In this document: piece by piece, positions 21,311-34,276 of the stretch
How positions within the stretch are numbered: the stretch's first letter is position 1
Layout of the letters: every line of letters starts with the position of its first letter
NCBI GenBank assembly: GCA_020809705.1
Contig: CP085829.1
Location: 4,216,001-4,280,000, forward strand
Length of the DNA: 64,000 nt
Direction of reading: 5' to 3'
Origin: Calonectria ilicicola
Lineage: Eukaryota > Ascomycota > Sordariomycetes > Hypocreales > Nectriaceae
Program-made: the position numbers and the translations under genes
The notes under the pieces: model-generated
The model's database searches: none
Told to the model about the DNA's origin: nothing
What the model saw: the letters and a program-made list of their open reading frames with translations, nothing else

Positions 21311-22170
21311 GATGGTACCTCAGGAGCCCGAAAAGAAAATAAACCCTGGAAATTCTATCGGCACAGGAACCAGCGATCAAGTTTAGTATTTTTCTTCCAA
21401 GGATAGCAGAATAAAACCCGAATAAAGGCTAAGCAAAAGCATACCTTGCACGAGCTTGTCAAATTTGGTGTAGGAGCAGGAGAATTGAAGAAATGATATG
21501 GAAAGGTTGAGAAAATTAGAAATGCTAAAGAGATTAGGCAAACAAAAGAACTAGTGCCAATTTACTACTATTATGGAACGCAAACGCTGATGCCATTATT
21601 CATCCACGCACTGGTGATTCACGAAACTGGAGTAGCCTAAGAGGTTTTTGCATATGAACGACAGCGAACAAACACACAATTTCTCCCGCCTCACAAAACA
21701 TCGCCACAGTTGGCGCACTGAGAAAAATAAAATAAAATATCCGCCGGCGCCTCTCTCCAATTCTAGTTTCTTTCACCACTCTTGATGTTTTTGCACCTGG
21801 AACAGAGGTCAGCAGGGCTGGTGCGAGCAAAAAGGTCATGAAAGCGGTCACTTATCCAAATCACTTGTGGCTTTTGTTTCATCCCATAGCACCATTATAT
21901 GATTTAGACAGCGGTTACTCTCTACTACCTCGCCCCATTTTACCTCATTCCTCTTTATAAGACTGTCTAACTAAAAAGCTAGTCCAGCAACCAAGGTTTA
22001 GAACTACTCTTATCGTACGGAATTCATTACTCCCACCAGGACTAGAAGGGAATAAATCTACCCATGAAACGCTTCAAACAGAGTTCTTTACACTATTTCA
22101 AGCTATAAGATGACAGAATAAGCCATACCATGTAGCCGTGCCAGTTCAGAGCCCATTAACCAAAAAAGAG
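21311..22170. other. Spacer left of the heptamer satellite
   Basis: Promoter-side DNA of the 411-residue protein gene followed by AT-rich sequence. No gene seen. Confidence 0.45.
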
Positions 22171-22427
22171 AAATAAATAAATAATAAATAATAAATAATA
22201 AATAATAAATAATAAATAATAAATAATAAATAATAAATAATAAATAATAAATAATAAATAATAAATAATAAATAATAAATAATAAATAATAAATAATAAA
22301 TAATAAATAATAAATAATAAATAATAAATAATAAATAATAAATAATAAATAATAAATAATAAATAATAAATAATAAATAATAAATAATAAATAATAAATA
22401 ATAAATAATAAATAATAAATAATAAAA
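22171..22427. repeat. AAATAAT heptanucleotide tandem array (about 36 copies)
   Basis: The array is almost perfectly regular, beginning with one or two AAAT variants and ending in AATAAAATTT. Because seven is not a multiple of three, on the minus strand two frames stay open as a seven-residue periodic LLFIIYY repeat; these frames are an artefact, not genes. Near-perfect copies over about 257 bp imply recent expansion. Confidence 0.97.
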
Positions 22428-24288
22428 TTTATAAAGCAAGAGTATTCTAACATTTCAAATAGTAACCTAATCCAAGGCATTGTGTAGAATACCTGGTTTT
22501 GGATATCCTTCTGCGCAAGAGGTTGCAAGTGATTTTAAACAGTCGGCATTAGCCACCGAAATCAATCATATCCAACAACTGGTTGTAATTCTTGGGGAAA
22601 GGCTTGCAATAACTGAAAGTAACATATCAGTTCAATATAGTCAGTCATAAGGGTGGCGATGCGAAACAAATCATCATCCCGACTTTAGATGAAGTCATAG
22701 GCCGCGACCAAGCCGTCCACACCACACCGAGTCTGAGAAATACACGAGATACCAAAAAGGGTATCACGGGTCCCAATAATTTGCTACTTCTACGTCACCG
22801 TCATTGCTGGTGAGACCGGCTTATCGGCACCAGAGCGAGTCAGCGAGAAAACGTAGCCAAGACCAACGATCAAACCGCCAACACGTTGAAAAGACTTCAA
22901 TCTAAAAAGACGCAGAGCCTTCTTATATACATGTAAATTAAAAGTTATCTCAAACTAATCGATATTCAGAATCGAGACTAATGTGTAGGGCCGAAATTGC
23001 TGCCTGAAAGGATATTGATATTAGCCCGCGGAAAAAAGAATTAACCAAAATCAAAGCGAAACTGACCATTGCATTTCACGACTTGCGTACTAAATACTAG
23101 ACATTTCTATTATTACCATCAATAAAACTCATTCACCTTTTTACCACCGTTCATCCGTTAATGAACCGAAATTTGGCGGAGAAACAGTTGTCTCAAGTTG
23201 ATATAGCGGGTTGTGGGGGTACTTTTGCCTCTTGACAAGAGTGTGTTCCGGTGAATCCGAGAACCCGCAAAAGTCCTGGGATAAGTTATCAATGGTCCCA
23301 AATACTTGGTTGATCACGACTTTTGGGGGTTGAAAGAACCGTTATTTCACTTGATGGTGGGCGAGGCACAGCTCGTGATGGGGGACAACCTGAGCATGAT
23401 CCCCCAGGATCGCGAGAATGCGACAAACTCGCGACAACTGCGGCGACAGAAATCAAGAATTATTTTGGCCACCCAAGGAAAAAATGGACCGAATTAAATT
23501 TCCTGTAATTTTCATTCTTGTTTCTTCTTTCGTCGAATTGAAGCAAAAGAAATCCTGCTCTCTCGCAAACTCATATGGGCTTAGCAACTCACACAGGGTC
23601 ACGCTCCTCGTCTGTTTCGGCGACCCGCGGACCCCCGTCACTCGCAAACGGGCCTATAATCCGCCCCTCTCCAATTCCAGTCTTGTTTCAGCCATTTGTA
23701 GGTGATAATGACTAATAAATCAACAGCCCACGACCTCAGCATCAGCAGCGAGGAAACACCAATCTGCCAGAAGCGGTAAAACCACTACGTCAGAGCGGGT
23801 GCCCTGCATGAGAGCGGGAGGTCCTGCATCAAGCACGATTCGGCACTGGCTGATCTGAACCATGTGATACCCTTGTGAAATTTCGATCAAGGAAAAAACA
23901 AAATGGCATCGCCGAGGAGCTCTTGGTTATTTCTGTGTGAAACACCGTCTCTGCCTCAGCCGATGTGAGCTGGGCTCGTGTTACTCTGGTCAAAAGGGGG
24001 CAGTGATGAACAAAAGCCCTGCTCATGGAGCTATTTACGGACCGAATATCGTCCCCAAGAGCTTGTGAGATCAAACAAAGGTTCCAACCATCTTCAAGAA
24101 TTCATCTCTATATATAACTTGGAGGTTGTCGTTATGACACCGAAAACTGCTATTGTCCTCGAGCTTTCGAGTTCAAACTAACTACAGCCTGGATCTTTTC
24201 TTTAATACCTAGAGCTTTCCCTTCAACTCGACACAACACAACACAACTCATCGAGTAACTTTTATACCATAATCAACAAACCGCCACC
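22428..24288. other. AT-rich region with possible decayed exons
   Basis: On the minus strand, short exon-like pieces occur between 22550 and 23090 (see separate entry). From about 23.1 to 24.2 kb nothing is recognised. The last 60 bp before 24289 form a CA-rich leader (repeated ACACAAC) for the RTA1-like gene. Confidence 0.45.
22553..23078 (-). pseudogene. Possible decayed small multi-exon gene
   Basis: Exon-like fragments with good fungal splice sites are visible: a short ATGCAATG start followed by GTCAGT and a GCTAAT/TTTCAG intron end near 23020; a hydrophobic piece GGLIVGLGYVFSLTRSGAD near 22860; CGVDGLVAAYDF near 22710; and a terminal YCKPFPKNYNQLLDMIDFGG followed by TAA near 22553, after an acceptor TTACTTTCAG. 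I could not join them into one stop-free frame, so the locus is either decayed or mis-spliced by me. No family recognised. Confidence 0.25.
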
Positions 24289-25400
24289 ATGTCCGTCATT
24301 AGGCACAACGAGCACATCTCTTTTGGCATCAAGGCCAACTGCACACTCGCCATCTGTCCTCTAGAATCCAGCATCCTTGGATATCGGCCAAATGTTCCAG
24401 CAAACGCAATTTTCCTCGGCATTTTTGTCGCCTCGACGCTAGTGCACGCCTGGCAGGGATACAAGATGAAGATGTTTGGGTTCATGGGATCCATGATTTT
24501 CGGAGGCTTAATAGAGATTCTGGGATACGTCGGACGCCTAATGCTTTACGACAACCCGTTTGACTTTGCTGGTTTCCAGATTCAAATCAGTACGTCTGGG
24601 TTCACTGTCTTGTGAAGGAATGAAGTTGTGGGATTTACTAACATGCATCCCAGTTTGCATCACCATTGCCCCCATCTTTTACTGCTCTGCCATCTACGTC
24701 CTTCTTTCACAGATGTAGGTTTCCACTATAGAACTACCTTGCAACTAAATTACTGACACTGATTTTATCAGTATTCATCATATCGACCCTTCTCTTTCCC
24801 ACTTCAATCCCCAGCTTTTCTACTGGACCTCTATTCCCAGCGACATCATTTCGCTTGTCCTACAAGCCGCTGGCGGTGGTCTGTCCTGTGTCGCTAATAC
24901 TGAGCACGACGTCAAAGTTGGCGAACATGTCTCGATGGCTGGTCTCGTCCTCCAAATCTTTACTCTCGTCGTATTCATCGGTCTCTTCCTTGATTACGTC
25001 GTGAGGGCCTACCGTTCGCCAAACCGGTTCCGCTTCGACAGAACCACTCTGATATTCATCATATTCTGTTTCAACTCCATTATCGCCATCCTCATCAGGT
25101 GTCTATATCGAGTCGTTGAGCTCAGTTCGGGTTACGACAGCAAAATCTTCCGCGACGAGGGTCTGTTCATCGCCCTTGAATCAGTGTATGTGAACCAAAT
25201 GGTACTTTTTTCCTCATTTAATACACAGTTTGCTAATTCATAATAGGGCCATGTGTTTTGCTGTCATCTTCTTAAACGTTGGCCATCCCGGACCGGTATT
25301 GGGTAAGCCAAAGCCACTGATTCTGATGATGCTGAAGGATCGCTCGAATCTAGAACCAATACCAACACTAAAAAGGAAAAAATACCCATTGAAAGAATGA
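24289..25400 (+). CDS. RTA1-like seven-transmembrane protein
   Basis: Exons 24289-24589, 24654-24714, 24772-25185 and 25247-25400 give 309 residues; every intron is 57-68 nt with a CTAAC/CTAAT-like branch point. The protein is hydrophobic with about seven helices and carries the hallmarks of the fungal RTA1/lipid-translocating exporter family: YRPNVPANAIFLGIF before helix 1, GGLIEILGYVGR in helix 3, APIFYCSAIYVLLSQ in helix 4, the loop LQAAGGGLSC, and the conserved RCLYRVVEL near helix 6. The second helix pair is connected by a loop ending in GEHVSMAGLVLQ. Relatives (yeast Rsb1, Rta1) lie in the plasma membrane and affect sphingoid base or sterol-drug tolerance; the role here is only inferred. 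The leader is CA-rich, with ACCGCCACC directly before ATG, a strong start context. Confidence 0.92.
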
Positions 25401-28400
25401 CTAAAATGTGGCACTTTTAGCCCATTAATTCTACATTGTTTCTTTCTCTTCGCTTCTTTTCTTTTCTTTTTTTTTCTTCTTTAAATCAGGATTTATTGGA
25501 GCAAGTTTCAAATTAGTAATAGAGGAAAATAAACCTGCAGCAGCTCGGCGGATATAATTCTACGTCAGGGTTGCAACGTACATTATGCTATCAGGAAAGT
25601 TGATGATTACGGCCTTGGGAGGAATTGCAGCATAGATTGAGGACCGGACCAGCGAGTATTCTTATAGCTTCCATAGGTAAAGTAAACATTTACCAGCTAA
25701 ACAACTACCCTAAACGCATATTGAGTCTCAAAAAATGGGATTGGGCAGTTAAGATCAATTCCAGTAGTGGCATGGCAATGTAGGGAAACCAAGGCAGGGG
25801 TGCATTAATTTCTTGGTGTTTGTCTCAGTTGACCGGAATTCGGTAGTGGTTATTGAGTCGCAACCATTCAAGACTAGAGGCACACACAATTCGGCAATGT
25901 GAACACAATGTACCAGAGACAACTAATTAACATCTAGGTCCTAGGTATGTAACTTTAATGGGGAAAAAAAGAAAGAAAATTGAGTGTGGAAATGAATACG
26001 GTGAGTGGGCACAAAACTAAATCTACAATCTAATAATTACATTTACCGTATGACGGTGAAATTTGTCACACACTACTTCAAAAAACATGAGCAGCGACAG
26101 ATAAATTGAACATCTAACCTAGACCAATACTGAATTTTTTTTTCCAGCTCATCTTCCGTTATTCTGTCGTCATTTTGATTGTGCATGGATAACAGACAAG
26201 TCACCTCGTTTTTCGTTGGCTGCCTACCCGGGACCACTGTGGCAGTGCCCATGAATTGACTTTTGACTACAGAAATCTAGAAATCTGGGAAACCTGGCCA
26301 AAACGACCACACGGATCGACATATCTCATTCCTCCCTCCTTAGCAGTGGTCGATCACGGCTGGCCCCGTCCTGGGGATGTGGGACCATATCGTGCGTGCA
26401 ACACACGTTGTACGGATTGCGCAAGCAACCTGCCAGCGGAACGCTCATCGATGATCCCATTTCCACGTGCGACCTTTCTTCTGGTCTCTCTGGACGTGCG
26501 CTTTGACTGTCCCTGGCCTGGCAGGATCTAATTGTTCTGGAAATTCTAGCAGAGGAGCCGCCGGTCGGTCGTGCGCGGCCGAGCTGCTTTGCTTCACCGA
26601 ATGAGTTCAGGCAGAAGCAGCCCGCCTTGCACTATGGCATGAGATGACACTTTGATGGGCTTGGAAGACGTAATTTCTAGCGACGCCTATCTTCAAAAGG
26701 AACTGTTTGCTGATAATGCAACGCCTTCGTGGTGAACCATGGGCCGAAGAGAGATTGCATTGAGCGGGTGGCTTTCCATAGTGCTGAGCCTAGCGACGTC
26801 AGGTTCGCGGCCATGGCCAAGGTGGCCTGATTGGCTTGGTGTCAGCAAACACCGGCACAGCGAGGACAATATACCGGCATAAAGCCTGGGAGAGCCCGCC
26901 CACCCGCTGCATTGGGCAGCAGCTGGAGAGGCATCGCGAGGCTGAGCAAAGCCCAGGGCGGAGATTCGCCCTCATGCAGCCCTGCTGGTGCCTGCAGGGG
27001 AGGGGTGAGAGCCAGCTGGCTGGGACGACGATCTCAACCGTCGGTGAAGGGGACAGACAGCAAACGAGACAGGGTGATTTAGTTAATCGAGAGGCACAGG
27101 AAAACCGATGACGTGTTGTGAATTTGCGACTGAGCTCAATCCAATTCAAATCAGTTTTCGGAGAAAAAACACACAGAGTTCGGCCGTGTGACGAGATGTG
27201 ACGAAGCCAAAAAAAACAACAATGCACGGACGAATCCTTCTACGAGTAATTGTGCACTCACCCAGATCGAGCAGCCTGAATCGGCGGACCCAAGCCAAAA
27301 TGATCATTTATGCTAATTGACAAGGCTCAATCTGTCCGGCCAAGGCAGCGGGCGGGCCTCGGGGCCGAGAGATGACGACTGACTGACCTACAGAGCAGCA
27401 GGCTGGCCTCCCGGATCATATGGCGATCGCGGCGCTGGATATATTTGACAAAGTGATTTGGGTGTAACGACAGCTGTTGGGTCGGGGCCACGTCGTTCTG
27501 GACTGGACACTGGGGAAACCTGGAGATTGAGCCCGTGAGGCGGATGGACACTTTGTTATTGACTTTTCTTCCCGGGACCCAAGTCCATCCTTTCTTTCCA
27601 CGCCGCCGCCAAGGTACCAATGGCGACAGGGGCGCAGCGCTCATCACCATGTCGGTTGGTTGCGAGGCGAGCCGTTAGGCGGTCCCGGCGAGGTGGTCAA
27701 GAGCCCAGGGCCCTGCTTGGGTGGGACAAGGCCAGAAGCATAAGAAACCCGACAGCGAGCTCAGCGCCCGGAGCCCGAAGCTCGGAGCCAGCGGTTCAAT
27801 CTCAGTCTCAATCTCGAGAGGCATTTTTTACGTGGGTTGAGATCCCCCGGAAGCCTCGCGGCTCGAAGGCTTGCACTTGCAGAAGGAAAGAAAAAAGACT
27901 CGGGGAAGGACAACCGGTTGTGAACCTCCAACTAGCGTGCCAATAGCCCTCGGCGCCACGACGGCGGGCTTGCTAGCCGAAAGGGATGTGCCACGGGGAA
28001 ACATTAATAGAAGTCGGGCGTCATGGCCACGGTTAACTGACAAATAATGCGAGCCGGCAGTCAACTCGAGACCGAGGCAGGTTATCGGCCGGTGCCCTCC
28101 CAGCAAACATTAAGGAGAGATTACCGACCGGCCAGCATGCACAACCATGATCGGACAGCGGACGGACGGGGTGGGTGCTGGTAGATCCGATTTCGCGATG
28201 TCACCCACTGCACACCCATTTCTTCCTTTCCTTCTAGGTTGTTGCTTCTTTCCCCGGCCAGGGCCTGGCACTCCAGACAAAGCCGTCCAGGGCCGTCCAG
28301 GGCCATACAGGGCCAGGGAGCTACCGGCACCCCCTTCCGCCTCACCTTCCCCTCCTCCCTTCTGCAGCTAAAGTAGTGGCACAGCCCGCCATCGCCCCAT

Positions 28401-28833
28401 GTGGGATAGCGCCAGGAACAGCGTTCTGATTGGCGTACCCAAGTACCATTGCACAGGACCCGCGAAGGGGGACGAGGGACGAGGGCTTTGACAGGCATCG
28501 ACGACCACAACGTCCAGCCCCGGCCGCTGCGCAGCTCGCCCCAAGAGCCAGGATCGGGCGTTTGTTGCTAGCGAGGGTGCCCACCAACAAGGGCTGCTTG
28601 TCAGCGGTGGTACATTACAGTTGGAGAGTGTCACTCAGCGATATTGGTGGCGGGGGTTGGCAACAAAAAAAATAATGTTGTGCGCCGCCCAGAGCCGTCC
28701 AGCTGCATACCATGGCCACATGATGCCCCTGAAAGTTCCTGGGCGCCTCTTTTCTTGAACGCGTGGCATGGGTGAGGAGTCACGTAAGGATGTCAGCGAG
28801 CGGGGCTAGATAGACAGTATCTTGCTCGCTTTC

Positions 28834-28852
28834 TTTTTTTTTTTTTTTTTTT
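28834..28852. repeat. T19 homopolymer
   Basis: Nineteen T in a row in otherwise GC-rich DNA, followed by TCATCATCTCAG. No element boundary is visible beside it. Confidence 0.7.
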
Positions 28853-31800
28853 CATCATCTCAGTAATTTTTTTTTCTCGCTCGTGGGCCTTGAATAGGTT
28901 GAACCATTTGCCGATTGCGGACTAACATGCCTCTAGGCCCGCATGATAAGGGGGGGCGGCTCGAACTGGATGGTACTTTAGCGGAACATGCCTTAACAAT
29001 GTCCTGGTGGGGAGATTCATGGTCAGAAAAAAACCACGGGTTGAGATCGCCTCGAGGTGCATGGCATATTGTCTTCGACGTGCATAGTAATTGGCACTAT
29101 ACACCGCAATGCTGCCATGTCCGCTTGGGGAATGAATACCTTCACGTCACTTTTGTGATAGTGGAGACTCTGCAATTTAATACCCGATGTGCTAGGAACC
29201 GGATATGCAAAGACATGTCATGGCCATCCTACTTGAGGATCTTGTCTTGGCTTGCCGTTTCTTTCTATGTGTCTTGAGCCTTGCGTTGCTCTGGTCTTGT
29301 GTGCGTTCCCCTGTCCACTCAAGTGGAATGAGCTCCGTCGGCGACCCCAAGCGCTAGAGCCCTACAGCCTGTGGTTAGGAGAAAAAAGTGCGGTGATCGA
29401 CATGATAACGGGGACCTTGCGCCGCACGTGCCGTAGGATTTATGGGATGGACGTTTGGCGAGGCGAGGAAAAAGAAAAGTCGAAAATGAAAAGAGAGAGC
29501 CTGGACAAGGCGAGCAAATGAAATTTTGGTGATGCGCGACTCAGGGCCTGCGGTGCAGCGTTTGTGGCGCGGGCAGATATCTGGTCAGGTGCGCATGGCG
29601 TCTACCTGGTCCTGTCACTCCAGGCCCTGCCGAGCTGAGCGGCAACCATTGATTCGAAGAAGAAATTCTGACATGGTCAGTGGCTGGCCGCCGAGGGGTT
29701 TGTAAACATCACTCGTCCGTGAGCGCGCGAGCATGGACCAGCACCGTTGTTTGTCTTGTGAACTGGGGCTAACGCGTGGTGGCAAACGCACACGAGCGCA
29801 CCGACAGATCGCAACCAGTGGCGATCGAGAGCAGAGAGGTGTCAGTGTTGATGCAAGACTTGCTGGCGTCGGCGGCGTCGACCGTGGGTTTGAGATGCGA
29901 TGCGGGGAGGCTAAGGGTACAATAGTGGTTGGTTGGGCTCTCGTTTCTTTTCCTTAGACAGGAGAAGGTCTCAACCCATAACCAGAAGCGGGAAATAGGG
30001 GGCAGCCTACACAATGACAGCCAGCAACTCCAAGGAGTTGGGTTGTGGGCGAATAGGGGGCTGAATACTACACATGTACGCGGGGCAAGGAACGCGGAAT
30101 GAGGAGGACTGACTCTGTGGCGGATGGGCAGATCCCCCACGAAGCTGCAGCAAACAGCCGATGACATGGGGATGGGGGTGGTTGTCGACATCGGACGCCT
30201 CTCCCGGTCCATAGAGGCGTCGCTGTGACAGTGATGAGTGATGGGAACTGCATGTCGCGCCGGACTTGATGACGCAGTGGTAGCGAAACCCTACATTACA
30301 TAGTGCATGGCTTGTACGGTAACCCACTCCCGCGCGAGCCCTGCTGATAAAGGACATACTAGACTTGAAACAAGGCCTCTCGGGTGCTTGCTTTGAACAG
30401 TCGTTATCGTGCCACATGAGTATACTTTGCTGCGACGAGCTCGGCACCAAATCTCGACCTCCGCGACGGCCGCGACGGCCGCGACAGGTGAGCGACGCAG
30501 GACGGGGGAAGGACGGGGGGAGAGCACTAGAGAGCGGATGGCATGGTACAAAACAGACTCAAGCACTAACCGTTCCAACGGCGGCGCCGGCAATGGTCCT
30601 GATTATGCGCCATGTATGTCGATCTCTTGTCCCTGAGCTGAAGGAGACGTGCACGACCGAATGATTGGATCAAGACGAGGGCAAGGACGGGAGACGGCGG
30701 GATGGCTGAGGGTCTACGCAAGGCCCTTGGCTGCAGCTTGTCGGACAAAAAGAAACCATGTCAAAAGCAATATTCCATCTTGATCTCGGTACCTAGCGGG
30801 CAAGTCTCGAGTTTGAGACGCATTCTCGAGCCGCCCAGCATTTTACTCACCCGGATGTAGGTCCTCCGGTGCCTCAGTTTCAGTCGAGGTTCAGATGTGC
30901 GAGAGAGGCGCCTCAAAAGCCCGTGTGCTGCTGTTCTTGCAGTGGTTTGGTGATAGTGGGGATGGCGGGGAAAAAAACACACTGATCGTGTCCAAGCTCG
31001 CAGCCTGTTCGCGACCAGTCACTTGCTTACTGGCCCTGTTTGTGTCTGTCTGTCTGGCCTGGCGCCCGTTGCCCTGGGCTCCCAGACCAAATGACGTGAA
31101 CCCCTCCGACTCTTCTGGATAGAGTGAGTCTCTATTACATCAGGTGGGAAACCCTCAAACACGAGAGCGGGAAATGGGGCTGCGACGGCTACCGGCAGAC
31201 GGGAGATTCATAAGCGGAAAACAGACGGGGATGCGGAAACGGCATTCTTAGACAAGCAGGGACTTTGTCAGACGTCCGGACAGGGCAAAAGATGACTGGA
31301 GTGCCCCGTGGGAATGTCTCGCAAGGTGTTTTGTTGAGACTCAGTTGCTGTTTTGAGTGAGACGCGCATGGTTCCAGCAACGGGCTTCAAAAAGGTTTTG
31401 ATGCCAGAACCGACTGGGCATAGCGGCGGCCTTGGCCTTGAGTCGAGGCCGTGAAGACGAAACCACAGGATGAGCTCATGATGCTTCTGTGCCGCACTGG
31501 AGCTGTGAGACTCTAGGGTCCTGGGCGAGCCTCAAACTATCTCAAACGAATGCTGCGGACGCCCGAGTCGGCATCAGGATTCTCCGCCTCGCCTGTGCTT
31601 CTTCTTCTGTGACTACTGTGCCTCTCGAGAGTCATCCATCTGGAATCCGTACGTTTGGGCTGAATGGGAGTTTGCCCAGGATGCTGCTCCGTACAGTAGG
31701 GCTGGTAATATGAATAGGATTAGGAAGATCATGAAAATCATCCACCTTGGCTCGTGGGATGCTTGCATTACAGGTGAGCTGAATTTCGCTAGTGGGGCCC

Positions 31801-32102
31801 GGGCAGTGAGAACTGGGCGGGTGCAGGCGCTGACGACTGGAGCAGAGGCAGAGAGCGCTGAGGTTGGCGGTCGGAGACCCCTACGAGGGCCCCTACGACC
31901 CAGCGAACGACCGCTGCCGAAGCCCACTGGAGTTCAGTGCAGGTCTCGCTCTCGTGGCGTGTGCGACCGCAACATGGTGCTCCTTTCCACCCTTGCCGCA
32001 CCATCAGCGCGACTACTCGTTCTCGGCGACGCTGAGTGGTGCTGGGGGTGTTGTGGGCTAGTGCTTCCTTCCTTCCCTTCCATCCTTCCCGGCCGTCGTC
32101 GA

Positions 32103-32227
32103 GGCCAGGCCAGGCCAGGCCAAGCCAAGCCAGGTCGGGTCGGGTCAGGTCAGGTCAGGTCAGGTCAAGTCTGAGCCAAAGTCAAAGCCAACCCAACTCA
32201 ACTCAACTCGACTCGACTCAACTCAAC
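32103..32227. repeat. Compound pentanucleotide repeats
   Basis: About 13 GGCCA/AGCCA/GGTCG/GGTCA units (32103-32169) change stepwise from one variant to the next, then after about 25 bp a second block of about seven AACTC/GACTC units follows (32194-32227). All units share a 5-bp period, as expected for slippage with substitution. Confidence 0.9.
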
Positions 32228-34276
32228 CTTCCCTGTCCCTGAGCAGGGGTACGTACTCAACGCCACGCGCCCCGCCGTCCCCGCAGCTAGCAGACTCAGG
32301 CACGCCCGGCAGCTGCACCGTTCATCCCATCCCATCTGGCTGCAGGTTTTTTCTCTCTTGCTCTCTTTTGGAGACCAATACCCGGAAACCCCTGTCGCCA
32401 GCGACCCATCGGCCCATCCGCAAATCATTGCGGGCGATGGTGAGTGGTGGGAAAGCTAGAGCTTGGAAGGATGTGCCTCCATGTTGTGTATGGAGTTGAT
32501 GGCGGTGACAACGCGTCTAGATGAGATGAGTAAGAGAAGGGATGGACTAATAAAACGTATTTTTCGTCGTGCAGCTCGCCTCGCTTCGAGTGAAGTGCAG
32601 TGCAGTATAGTGCAGTGTACCGAGAGAGAAAGTACGGTATCGCTAAATGCATTGTGCATGCTCGCGAGAGGAGAGTAAACAAGAATTGCCGGCCGTCGGA
32701 GCGAGCACAAACGCCCACCTCATTAGACACATGCCCTTCCTCCCACTGATGAATGCCAGACATGCATCCCAATCACATGGTGATGGGTACTCTATCCGCG
32801 GCAGTGAATACGAGGAATCTTAAGTACTGGGTACCACAAGCGCACCTTGATTCCTGATCTCCGGGACTCGCCAGACCACAGACACAGACACACACACAGA
32901 CACACACAGCGAACGACAGCACTGCTGCTTGAAAGGGGACGGGCAAGAGAAGAAAAAAAAAAAAAAGATAGGCACCATGTCACCTCGTACCTCCCTAGTC
33001 CCCGTTGGGTCATAGCGTCCGGTACCCCTGACACCACGCACCCCCCTAGTCGTCCTAAGCTCAACACCCCCCTTTCACTCCTCTTCCACTCGCCTCTAGC
33101 GCCTCTACTCTGGGCCGGCCTTGTCAATCCCAAATTCCCCCTTCATTGCCTGGGCCAATTTCTCGCTCGTCCCGTCAAAAGAAAGAAATACCCTGGCTCA
33201 CTCTAGCCGGGGTTGGCCTCTCTCTCATTCACGTTCCATTCACTCGCTCTTCTTTGCCTCTCCTCTTTTTCTTCCTTTCCCATTGTCACCTGTGGTCACA
33301 GATCAAGTCACGGACTCGACTTCTGTTCCTCTGCGTGCCTCTCGCTGCTGTTTTTCTCCTTCACTTCTTACTGACCGAAGAAAGGCCCTTTGCTGCTGGC
33401 CAGGTCACTCCCTTGACCTTTACATCGTTTGCCCACTTCCATCTCATTTCCTGACCCCAGCTTCCGCCTCTCCCTTCGGAGATCAGCAACAAGCGCCTTG
33501 GAAAACCACCACGATCACTACGCACAAGAAAACAAACTCCCGACCTTTTGTCTCTTCTCCACCGATTCTGAGACACGCTTCTCGCCCGTCCGCTTCGACT
33601 AACTCTTGCCCCTTCGGTTTACTTGCACCAACCCGTTTCAAACACCCACCTCTTCGTCCATTTACATTTTCTGCTACAGCTTTCCGTTCACCTTTGGCCT
33701 GTAGCAACTAAACCAACTGGTGTGGTACACGAACCGCTCTTCGACGACAACCGACGATTGTTTTTTCCTATCTCGATCTGTCGCGTGCTCAACGTTACGC
33801 TTCAGTGGCTACATTCTTTGACGGGGTGCACTGCCTGGATGCTAGCTTGAGCCCTTCGGACCCACATCTCTAGTAAAAGAAATCCGAGATTCTTTCGAGC
33901 AACACTTTCAGGTACGATTTTCTGTTAAGCAGCCTTGTACATCTGAGCGTTAGCATGGTGGACTTCTAAGCGTTGCCAATGCGCTGGGTCAAAGCTTCAA
34001 ACCCATTACACCCCTTGATGTGGCTTTTGATGCCCCCGACGAGTGTCCGGGCCCAAGTTACAGAAATCGGTGGCTTCTGATGGGACAACCGCATCGTTGA
34101 TAGATGGGCTGACACCGAAACAGTGAATAGGCTCGAATTTCCATTACACAATATAGGCGTATTTTGGTTCATCAACAGCCTGACATGAATTGAAGCAAAA
34201 ATCGGATACCAGAAAAGAAACGAAATACGGGCTTACGACTGCTCAAGTCAAAAACGCACCCCACACATTCATCACC

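Larger units (their letters stand above)
25401..34276. other. 8.9-kb gene-poor, GC-rich region
   Basis: No frame in this stretch has a recognisable motif, splice structure or codon bias, and long frames occur on both strands at once. Visible structure: an AT-rich first kilobase, a T19 run (28834-28852), a triple CGCGACGGC-like repeat (about 30463-30487), pentamer repeats at 32.1-32.2 kb, and from about 33.1 kb a long pyrimidine-rich tract typical of fungal promoters and leaders. The last 700 bp probably form the leader of the 1,095-residue protein gene, with a possible 5'-UTR intron starting at GTACGA (about 33912). Confidence 0.5.

Noticed and set aside
22103..22528. 141-residue frame with LLFIIYY repeats
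   Set aside because: It is only the translation of the heptanucleotide array.
31710..32174. 154-residue frame ending in the pentamer repeats
   Set aside because: Its end is repeat translation and the rest is low-complexity with no family.
33121..33711. 196-residue frame upstream of the large protein gene
   Set aside because: Composition is that of pyrimidine-rich leader DNA (Ser/Pro/Leu/Phe), without motif, and it lies where the 5' UTR should be.
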